From the NCBI RefSeq assembly GCF_000374445.1, contig NZ_KB894434.1, forward strand, positions 1 to 64,000: a stretch of 64,000 bases of DNA, in the 5' to 3' direction. This document shows positions 56,781-64,000 of the stretch, piece after piece. The position numbers were made by a program, and so were the translations under genes. This DNA is from Actinokineospora enzanensis DSM 44649 (GTDB lineage: Bacteria; Actinomycetota; Actinomycetes; Mycobacteriales; Pseudonocardiaceae). Every line of letters begins with the position of its first letter. Positions within the stretch are counted from its first letter, which is position 1. Under the pieces are notes generated by a model, which saw only the letters and a list, made by a program, of their open reading frames with translations, was not told where the DNA came from and did no database searches.

Positions 56781-57128
56781 TCAGAAGCTGACGCCGCCCT
56801 CGATGTCGCGCGCCTGCAGCACCTTGCCGCTGACATTCCCGGTGATCTGGTTCACCACACCGCCGTGGTCGGCGACCTGGCGCGAGGATTCCACCGACCA
56901 CCGCGACCGCAGTTCCTCGGCGAAGCGCGGGTCCTCCCGTTCGGTGCGCTCCAGTTCCCCGGCCAGCGCCGCCACCTGCGGCGAGTCCTCGGCCGCCCCC
57001 TCCGCCGCGGCCAGCGCGGCCGCCGCGTCCGGGCTGTCGGCGAACCGCTTCTTCACCAGGTCGTAGAGCGAGGTGACGGTTTTCGCGGCGAGGGCCGCGG
57101 CGATCGACACCAGTACTGGCTCCGGCAT
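56781..57128 (-). CDS. Small protein with C-terminal amyloid-like signalling motif
   Basis: A 115-residue protein with a helical N-terminal domain (about 1-85: VSIAAALAAKTVTSLYDLVKKRFADSP ... SPQVAALAGELERTEREDPRFAEELRSRW) and a short C-terminal tail VVNQITGNVSGKVLQARDI ending GGVSF. The tail matches the G-x-V-x-G-x-V-x-Q pattern of bacterial amyloid signalling motifs/RHIM-like sequences, where paired proteins nucleate each other; the helical part would fit the Bell-type domain. Match is by memory. It lies 168 bases downstream of the HEAT-like gene in the same direction, and could be co-transcribed. ATG 57128 has the best start context. Confidence 0.72.
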   Translation of the reverse strand: MPEPVLVSIAAALAAKTVTSLYDLVKKRFADSPDAAAALAAAEGAAEDSPQVAALAGELERTEREDPRFAEELRSRWSVESSRQVADHGGVVNQITGNVSGKVLQARDIEGGVSF

Positions 57129-57296
57129 GGACGTGGCCCCTTTCCTAGGCTCTCCCGACCACGGTACGGGGTACCCCGTACCCGTCGCACCGCAATCCGG
57201 GTTCGCCCGTTGCGGAGGGTTCACCCGATCGCCGGTGTATCTCCACCCGTAGGCCCTCGCCGCGTTCCGCGCCGGTCCCGTTGCCCGTCGCGGTCA

Positions 57297-59816
57297 TTAG
57301 AAGTACGGGCCCCAACTGTCGGCTCCGTTCGGGGGAATCGATCGGACGAGCCCGGCGTAACGGGCCCGATGCCGCGCGGGTACCGATTCCGGTGCCGCGG
57401 CCGGGATCGCCGGTGCCACCGCCGGATCGGCGGCCGCCTCGGCCAACAGGTCCCATACCACCGGCGTGTCCAACAGGGTGACCGCCGCGGTGACCACCGC
57501 GCGTCGCACGGCCGCGTCCTGGCCGGGCAGCCGAGAGCATTCCGCCAACCGGTCGGGGAGAGCCGGGATCCGGTGCGCGGCCGCGAGCGCCACCACGCGC
57601 ACGACGACCGACGCGTCGGTGCTTGTCCAGAGCGGGCCGAGCGCCGCGCCCAATTCGTCCGGCGGTAGATGCGGCGCGCAGCGGATGAGGGCGCGGATCG
57701 CGACCTGCCCCGGCGCGGGCCGGGTCGACGGGTTGATCCACACCTGGGACTGTCCGGTATCCGCGAGACCGGGCAGGGGTACGAGTTCCCGTAGCACCGG
57801 GACGCTGCGCAACGCGCGCGCCGCGTCCAGCCGGACATCGACCGGGACCGAGTGGTCGCCCGCCACGGCGGCCAGTGACCGGGCGTAGCGTTCGCGCTGG
57901 CGGGGCAGCCAGCGGTGGAACCAGCGGTCCGGGTAGCGCGGCGGGCGGGGTTCGCCGCCGAACACGAACCGGCCCGATACCTGGCTGTGCGGGAGCTTGT
58001 CGAGCAGGTCGGTGCGCAACGCGGCGACCGCGGCGGCGACGCTGGGCACCAGGATCGTGGAGACGTCCTCGGTCAGCGCCCGCGCCACCCGCTGTCCGCG
58101 CGTGGCGGGATCCGCCAGCCACAGGCCGAGCGCGCGCAGCGCGATGCCGTCGACCGGGCTGCGCCTGCCACTGTCCACAGCGTCCTGGAGTTCGGGGAGC
58201 GACCACGCACGTTCGCCCAGGAGGTCGGCGAGGAACAGCGCGGTGTCGTACCGGCCCTGCTTAACCTCCGCGTTCGCCCGCGGCAGCAACGCCGTTTCCG
58301 CGCCCGGCGGCAGGTCCGACGTCAGCACGCTCCACGGCATCGGCAGCGGCGCCGTGGTGGCCGCGCGCAGGATCGACCGCCCGCAGTCGGCCAGCCGTTC
58401 CCGTCCCTCGTGGACACCCGCGTCGATCAGCCGCAGCGCCAGGCGGCACAGTTCGGCGACGGCGGTGGGCGCGGGCCGGTCGACACCGAGGACATTTGTC
58501 GCGAAATCGCGCAACAGCTCGGTGTCCTCGTCGCGAAACAACGCGGCGGGCACGGTCAGCAGACCCACCAACACCGTCAAATGCACCTCGGGGTCGATCG
58601 GGACCCGGGGCAGCACGGTCAACACCGTCCCGAGGATCTCCGCCTTCCCGGTCGCCGCCGCGGCCGCGATCGTCAGCCGGTAGGCCTGCGCGCGCTCGGC
58701 CACCGACCGCGCCTCCGCCGCCGCGGCGAGCGCGGGCGCTGCCTCGGTCCAGTCGGTGCGGGCGGTGACGGCCAGCCGCAGCGCGGGATCGTCCCGGACC
58801 ACCGGGCTCAGCAGCAGCTTCCGTGCCTCGGCGATGCGGTGCGCGCGCGGCAGCAGGTCGAGACCGGCCAGCGTGCTGGGCCAGTGCCGGTGGTGGTCGT
58901 CCACGCCATGCACGCCCGCCTGGAAGACCGCGTGCCTGCGGGCGGGAGCCAGCGCGTGCAGCAGCACCGGCAGCTTGCGCAGCGAGATCACCCGCACCAG
59001 CGAGCCGAGGTCCGTGGCGCCGCGCAGCGCCCGGCAGGTGGAGGGGTCGACGGAGACCCGGCCGTGCCGCGGGTCCAAGAGCAGGCGCAGTAGCCGGTCG
59101 GGGTCGTGCGCGCCCAGCACGCCATGGTGTTCGCGCAGGTGACCCAGCACGTCGACGCGGCCCAGCGTGCGCTCGGCCAGGTCCAGCACCCGTTTCGGGG
59201 CGACCGGTGCCGCGACCGCAGGCCCGGTGCGCAGACCGGGCAGGCCGCCCCAGTTCGACTTCGGGGTCTGCTCCAGCGCGCGGTCGAGGTGGTCAAGCAC
59301 CAGGTGCGGGTGGGCGGCGGCCAGCGCGGACCAGTTCGGCACGGCGTGCGCGAGATCGGGCAGCAGCTCCGCGACCAGCTCCGGCGAGCACGACGGCAGC
59401 AGCCGCCCGGCTTCCGCGTCGCCGAACCGCGCGCGGACGGGGGCGATCAGCGCGTCCGCGGTCGCGGCGTCGCGGTAGCGGCGGACCGCGAGGTACACCT
59501 TGCGGCGAATCGCGCTGGGCAGGTGCTCGATCCCCACGTCGGCCAGGTCGGCGCCGTGCCGTACCAGCGCGATGGCCGCGCTGCACCGCAGCACCGGGTC
59601 GGCCAGGCAGGCCCGCAGGTGGTCGAGATCACCACCGACGACAGCCAGCCGCAGCCCGAGCTCCCGGCCGAACGCGCTCCCGGCGTGCAGGTCGGCCAGC
59701 AGGGTGCGGCGCGCGGGCGGGGCGGTCTCGTGGGCGAGCGCGACCAGGCGGGTCACCCGGTCCGGGTGCGGCAGCGGGTCCAGCTCGCGGGTGAGCTCGG
59801 CGGCCGACGGCGTCAT
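57297..59816 (-). CDS. Large HEAT-repeat-like hypothetical protein
   Basis: An 839-residue soluble protein built of repeated amphipathic helices with recurring D-x-x-V/L-R-xx-A-A-x-A-L elements, characteristic of HEAT or ARM solenoids (for example DLDHLRACLADPVLRCSAAIALVRHGADLADVGIEHLPSAIRRKVYLAVRRY near the N-terminus and similar units near the C-terminus). No enzymatic motif is visible. Solenoids are protein-interaction scaffolds. ATG 59816 begins close to the coding bias. The downstream gene has a putative amyloid motif; a shared signalling role is a hypothesis. The protein is divergent from the 2OG oxygenase. Confidence 0.7.
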   Translation of the reverse strand: MTPSAAELTRELDPLPHPDRVTRLVALAHETAPPARRTLLADLHAGSAFGRELGLRLAVVGGDLDHLRACLADPVLRCSAAIALVRHGADLADVGIEHLPSAIRRKVYLAVRRYRDAATADALIAPVRARFGDAEAGRLLPSCSPELVAELLPDLAHAVPNWSALAAAHPHLVLDHLDRALEQTPKSNWGGLPGLRTGPAVAAPVAPKRVLDLAERTLGRVDVLGHLREHHGVLGAHDPDRLLRLLLDPRHGRVSVDPSTCRALRGATDLGSLVRVISLRKLPVLLHALAPARRHAVFQAGVHGVDDHHRHWPSTLAGLDLLPRAHRIAEARKLLLSPVVRDDPALRLAVTARTDWTEAAPALAAAAEARSVAERAQAYRLTIAAAAATGKAEILGTVLTVLPRVPIDPEVHLTVLVGLLTVPAALFRDEDTELLRDFATNVLGVDRPAPTAVAELCRLALRLIDAGVHEGRERLADCGRSILRAATTAPLPMPWSVLTSDLPPGAETALLPRANAEVKQGRYDTALFLADLLGERAWSLPELQDAVDSGRRSPVDGIALRALGLWLADPATRGQRVARALTEDVSTILVPSVAAAVAALRTDLLDKLPHSQVSGRFVFGGEPRPPRYPDRWFHRWLPRQRERYARSLAAVAGDHSVPVDVRLDAARALRSVPVLRELVPLPGLADTGQSQVWINPSTRPAPGQVAIRALIRCAPHLPPDELGAALGPLWTSTDASVVVRVVALAAAHRIPALPDRLAECSRLPGQDAAVRRAVVTAAVTLLDTPVVWDLLAEAAADPAVAPAIPAAAPESVPARHRARYAGLVRSIPPNGADSWGPYF

Positions 59817-59920
59817 GTCCCGGATTCTGGCCGGGGCGGGCCGGACGCGCTCGGGTGCAACCGCCCGGACCTGGGCGGTGTTCCCTCGGAAGCCCAGCGA
59901 TTCCCCTGATGGAGTGACCC

Positions 59921-60628
59921 GTGCCGAACAACGCCACCGCCCTGCCGGACCCGGATTGGTCGGCCATCACCGACCGAGTGGACACCGCCGGGTTCGCGCT
60001 CACCCCGCCGCTGCTCACCCCGGCCCAGTGCGCCGAGGTGATCGGCATGTTCGAGCGCGACGAGGTGTTCCGCTCCACCGTCGTGATGGCCCGGCACGCC
60101 TACGGCGAGGGCGTCTACCGCTACTTCGCCGACCCGCTCGTGCCGATCGTCGCCGACCTGCGCGCCACCCTCTACCCACCGCTCGCCGAACTGGCCAACG
60201 ACTGGGCCCGCAAGCTCGGCGACCCCACCTACCCCACTTCACTGCCGGAACTCGTCGCGGCCTGCGCGGCGCAGGGGCAACACCGCCCGACACCGCTGCT
60301 GCTGCGCTACGGCCCCGGCGGCTACAACTGCCTGCACCAGGACATCTACGGCGACCTGACATTCCCGTTGCAGGTCGCGATCATGCTCAGCACCCCGGAC
60401 GAGGATTTCACCGGCGGCGAGAGCGTGTTCGTGGAGAACCGGCCGCGGCAGCAGTCCCGCGCCATGGTCGCGCGTCCCGGGCTGGGGCAGGGGCTGGTGT
60501 TCCCGGTCCGCGACCGGCCGGTGGTCGGCGCCCGCGGCCATCGCCGGGTGGCCATGCGGCACGGGGTCAGCGCGGTCCATTCCGGACGAAGGCACGTGCT
60601 CGGCATCATCTTCCACAACGCCCGATAA
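59921..60628 (+). CDS. 2OG-Fe(II) oxygenase, PF09859-type
   Basis: A 235-residue Fe(II)/2-oxoglutarate-dependent dioxygenase. The metal triad is His139-x-Asp141 in CLHQDIYGD and a distal His214 in RHGVSAVHSGRRH; a following Arg (223-224) likely binds 2-oxoglutarate. LRYGPGGYNCLHQDIYGDLTFPLQV and RPVVGARGHRRVAMRHGVS are typical of the PF09859 family, annotated as oxidative demethylation of damaged DNA. It starts with GTG 59921 and is divergent from the HEAT-like gene. With Ada-AlkA at 7310 the genome would have two separate alkylation repair routes. Confidence 0.88.
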   Translation: MPNNATALPDPDWSAITDRVDTAGFALTPPLLTPAQCAEVIGMFERDEVFRSTVVMARHAYGEGVYRYFADPLVPIVADLRATLYPPLAELANDWARKLGDPTYPTSLPELVAACAAQGQHRPTPLLLRYGPGGYNCLHQDIYGDLTFPLQVAIMLSTPDEDFTGGESVFVENRPRQQSRAMVARPGLGQGLVFPVRDRPVVGARGHRRVAMRHGVSAVHSGRRHVLGIIFHNAR

Positions 60629-60840
60629 GGCGTTTCGGCCGGTCAGCCGGTCAACAGCCGCTCTCGCCCGATTGCGTTTTTCGATCGTCACGGCGTTACG
60701 CGCACCTATCGCCGCTGGTCAGCGCGGGTGCGGCGGGGACGTGCAGACCTTTCGGGGTTTGCGGTTCATCATCCGTACACGGATGCCTGCTGCACTTCCG
60801 TTCGTCCACGAGCCGATCGTCCGCCGAGGAGTGCGCACCC

Positions 60841-61968
<1,128 letters not shown>

Positions 61969-61991
61969 GCAACCGAACCACCAGACACCCG

Positions 61992-62038
61992 TCTTCCTCC
62001 CCCTCTCCCACCCCTTCCCCTCTCCCCCTTCCCCCCTT
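61992..62038 (+). repeat. Polypyrimidine tract between ATPase and lipoprotein genes
   Basis: About 47 bases made only of C and T except for one A (62010), in the 157-base gap between the ATPase and the lipoprotein gene. It is followed by a small 8-base hairpin (62090-62108, GCCTCGGC, GGA, complement) directly before the lipoprotein ribosome site. Long strand-asymmetric tracts can form triplex (H-DNA) and may split the operon message. Confidence 0.7.
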
Positions 62039-62125
62039 GACCCCCCGCGAGATCGCGGCGGGAAGAGACCGGCTGAGAGCGATCGAGCCGCCTCGGCGGA
62101 GCCGAGGCCAACAAAGGAGTTCCCG

Positions 62126-63505
62126 GTGAGAAGAAAGTTGTTGGCGGCTGTCGGTGCGGCGCTCGCGCTGACCACCGCGCTGGCAGGCTGCGGCCTGGGC
62201 GGCGAGACCCCGGCCGCAGGCTCGAACACCACGACCAGCCGCATCCCCGAGCTCAAGGCCGACCAGCAGGTCTCGATCGTCTTCGAGAGCTACAACTTCG
62301 GCCAGGCGGGTGCTTGGACCGACACCTTCAACGAGCTGATCGGCAAGTTCACCGCCGCGCACCCGAACATCAAGGTGACGCCGCAGAAGCCGCAGGGCAA
62401 CAGCGCCAACCCGGCCACCGACACGATTCCCAGCATCCAGGCGCAGATGGCCGCCGGGAACCCGCCGGACGTGGCCCAGCTCGGCTTCAGCGACCTCGAC
62501 TTCACCATCAACGAGCTGAAGGCCGCCCCGCTGGACGACCTGGTCGGCAAGGACGAGGTGCAGAAGAACTTCGACGGCGCCAAGTACCCGTTCGCCAAGA
62601 CCGCGCGCACCCTGGGCGACTGGGGCGGCAAGACCTACGGCGTGCCGTTCGTGTTCTCCACCCCGGTGCTCTACTACAACGCCGACCTGTTCACCAAGGC
62701 CGGTCTCGACCCGGCCAAGCCGCCGAAGACCTGGTCCGAGGTCGAGCAGGCCGCGCTCGCCATCAAGGGCAAGACCGGCAAGGAAGGCGTCTACGTCGAC
62801 TGCCTGACCAAGGGCTCCAAGGACTGGTGCTTCCAGTCGATCGCGCGTTCCAACGGCGGCCGGGTGATCTCCGAGGACCGCAAGGCACTGTCCTTCGCGG
62901 ACGGTCCGACCGTCGAGGCCGTGACCGCCATGCAGAAGATGGTGAAGTCCGGCGCCATGCCCAACCGCAACCAGCAGCAGGGCACCGAGGGCTTCGCCCG
63001 CGGCGACTTCGGCATGATCGTGGAGTCCAGCGCGTTGCAGGGCACCTTCGGCAAGGGCCTCAAGGAGAACCTGAAGTCCGCCGCCATGCCCGCCTTCGAC
63101 GGCAAGCCGGTGGTGCCGACCAACTCCGGCGCGTCGCTGTTCGTGTTCGCCAAGGACCCGGCCAAGCAGCGCGCGGCCTGGGAGCTGATCAAGTTCCTGA
63201 CCAGTGAAGAGGCCTACACCACCATCGCCACCAAGATCGGTTACCTGCCGCTGCGCACCAAGCTGGTCGAGGACCCGGCCGGGCTCAAGCCGTGGGCCGA
63301 CAAGAACCCGCTGATCAAGCCGAACCTGGAACAGCTGGACCGGATGGAGCCCTGGGTGTCCTTCCCCGGCCCGAGCTACCTGCAGATCCGCGACGGCATG
63401 ATGTCCGCGGTGGAGAACTCGGTGTTCCAGGGCGCCGACCCGCAGAGCACGCTGAAGACCGCCCAGGACGCGGCCGCCAAGCTGGTGCCGGAGGGCGGCC
63501 GATGA
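62126..63505 (+). CDS. Extracellular solute-binding lipoprotein (sugar/G3P class)
   Basis: A 459-residue lipoprotein. The signal peptide ends at the lipobox LAGC (Cys21), after which the N-terminal lipid is attached. The mature domain is the family 1 solute-binding fold with FAAHPNIKVTP, NPPDVAQLGFSD, YGVPFVFSTPVLYYNADLFTKAGLDPAKPPKTW and a DNSGASLFVFAKDP-like hinge region. Homology to the UgpB/MalE group points to a sugar, polyol or glycerol-phosphate ligand. GTG 62126 has an AAAGGAG site. It overlaps the phosphoesterase by four bases (ATGA). Confidence 0.92.
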   Translation: MRRKLLAAVGAALALTTALAGCGLGGETPAAGSNTTTSRIPELKADQQVSIVFESYNFGQAGAWTDTFNELIGKFTAAHPNIKVTPQKPQGNSANPATDTIPSIQAQMAAGNPPDVAQLGFSDLDFTINELKAAPLDDLVGKDEVQKNFDGAKYPFAKTARTLGDWGGKTYGVPFVFSTPVLYYNADLFTKAGLDPAKPPKTWSEVEQAALAIKGKTGKEGVYVDCLTKGSKDWCFQSIARSNGGRVISEDRKALSFADGPTVEAVTAMQKMVKSGAMPNRNQQQGTEGFARGDFGMIVESSALQGTFGKGLKENLKSAAMPAFDGKPVVPTNSGASLFVFAKDPAKQRAAWELIKFLTSEEAYTTIATKIGYLPLRTKLVEDPAGLKPWADKNPLIKPNLEQLDRMEPWVSFPGPSYLQIRDGMMSAVENSVFQGADPQSTLKTAQDAAAKLVPEGGR

Positions 63506-64000
63506 CCGACCCAGCGCACGGGATCCGACCCGACCTCACCCTGGTCCAGCTCACCGACACGCACATCATGCCCGCGGGCAAGCTGATGCACGACACCGTG
63601 GACACCTCGGCCAACCTGGCCGCTGCCCTGGACATGGTGCTCGCCTCGGCGGCCAAAGTGGACGCTTTCCTGCTCAGCGGGGACCTGACCGACAACGGCT
63701 CGCCGGAGTCCTACCGGCGGCTCGCGGCGGCGGTCCGACCGGTCGCCGAACGGCTTGGCGCGCAGGTGATCCCGGCCGTGGGCAACCACGACGAGCGTTC
63801 CGCGTTCCGCGCGGAGCTGCTCGGCACCGAACCGTCCACCGAGGACTACAACGCGGTGTTCGATGTGTCCGGTCTGCGTGTGGTGGTGCTGGACAGCAGC
63901 GAGCCCGGCAAGCACGACGGGCACCTGGGGCAGGCACAGCTGGAGTGGCTGGGCAAGGTGCTGACCGAGCCCGCCCCGCGCGGCACGGTCCTCGTCGCCC
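63502..64000 (+). CDS. Calcineurin-like metallophosphoesterase, partial
   Basis: The first 166 residues of a binuclear-metal phosphoesterase, truncated by the window end. Family motifs are LVQLTDTHI (D-x-H), FLLSGDLTDNGSPESYR (GD-x-x-D), and PAVGNHDER (GNHD/E). The spacing matches CpdA-like cyclic nucleotide or glycerophosphodiester phosphodiesterases. Coupled to the lipoprotein gene, it may process a phosphodiester ligand outside or inside the cell; no signal peptide is visible, so a cytoplasmic location is favoured. Confidence 0.88.
   Translation, partial: MTDPAHGIRPDLTLVQLTDTHIMPAGKLMHDTVDTSANLAAALDMVLASAAKVDAFLLSGDLTDNGSPESYRRLAAAVRPVAERLGAQVIPAVGNHDERSAFRAELLGTEPSTEDYNAVFDVSGLRVVVLDSSEPGKHDGHLGQAQLEWLGKVLTEPAPRGTVLVA

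Noticed and set aside
62030-62060. 6C RNA-like element (runs of six C near 62032 and 62041)
   Set aside because: The C runs are part of a pyrimidine tract and do not sit in hairpin loops flanked by the conserved stems of the 6C motif.

Overview
The window is very GC-rich DNA with strong G/C bias at third codon positions, many GTG starts and many 4-base ATGA/GTGA gene overlaps. Lsr2, a neocarzinostatin-type secreted protein, an alpha-lytic/streptogrisin protease, an LAL regulator, MEP-pathway IspH and family 2B encapsulins all point to a filamentous actinomycete. Pseudonocardiales (Actinokineospora, Saccharothrix or Lentzea type) is my best guess, by inference only.

Layout. 1-1028: a complete IS5-type insertion sequence whose right end abuts the stop codon of a secreted serine protease (1025-2149). 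2449-5241: small ORF, alpha/beta hydrolase and ABC-F ATPase in one operon. 5317-12829: housekeeping and accessory genes: MT0933-like small protein, TetR regulator, PEP mutase/ICL-family enzyme, Ada-AlkA repair fusion, neocarzinostatin-like protein, nucleotide-sugar dehydrogenase, DUF3050 protein, EF-hand protein.

12976-27575: an apparently unassigned biosynthetic cluster in two divergent, translationally coupled operons around a palindrome-rich control region (19868-20075). The leftward arm encodes two Gfo/Idh oxidoreductases, an IolE-like TIM-barrel protein, an M20 deacylase, an Ldh_2 dehydrogenase, a small conserved protein and an FAD monooxygenase. The rightward arm encodes two DegT aminotransferases, a UbiA prenyltransferase, an amine-oxidase-like flavoprotein, a methyltransferase and an adenylate-forming ligase, followed by an AhpD-like protein. 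A nitrogen-bearing cyclitol or sugar-like core that is prenylated, methylated and acyl-activated is a reasonable inference; no known product is recognised.

27887-40824: small hypothetical genes, MOSC protein, membrane-anchored PstS-like protein, CopC-like protein, cytochrome P450, fibronectin-III secreted protein, type II thioesterase, two small membrane proteins, a large LAL regulator and a DprE2-like SDR.

41212-46541: the most striking locus. Two tandem family 2B encapsulin shell genes, each carrying a cyclic-nucleotide-binding-like insertion, are followed by a polyprenyl diphosphate synthase (the expected cargo) and an IspH with an extra N-terminal domain. GC-rich hairpins follow each shell gene. 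This looks like an isoprenoid-making nanocompartment operon supplied by its own MEP-pathway enzyme.

46594-64000: a TIR-like/WD40-like/KAP-NTPase fusion resembling an immune sensor, a fused alpha-beta glycyl-tRNA synthetase that is unusual for an actinomycete, a GNAT protein, Lsr2, a small protein ending in a putative amyloid signalling motif beside a giant HEAT-like protein, a PF09859-type 2OG oxygenase, and the start of an ABC uptake operon (ATPase, lipoprotein, calcineurin-like phosphoesterase) that runs off the window end. No tRNA, rRNA or CRISPR array was seen.
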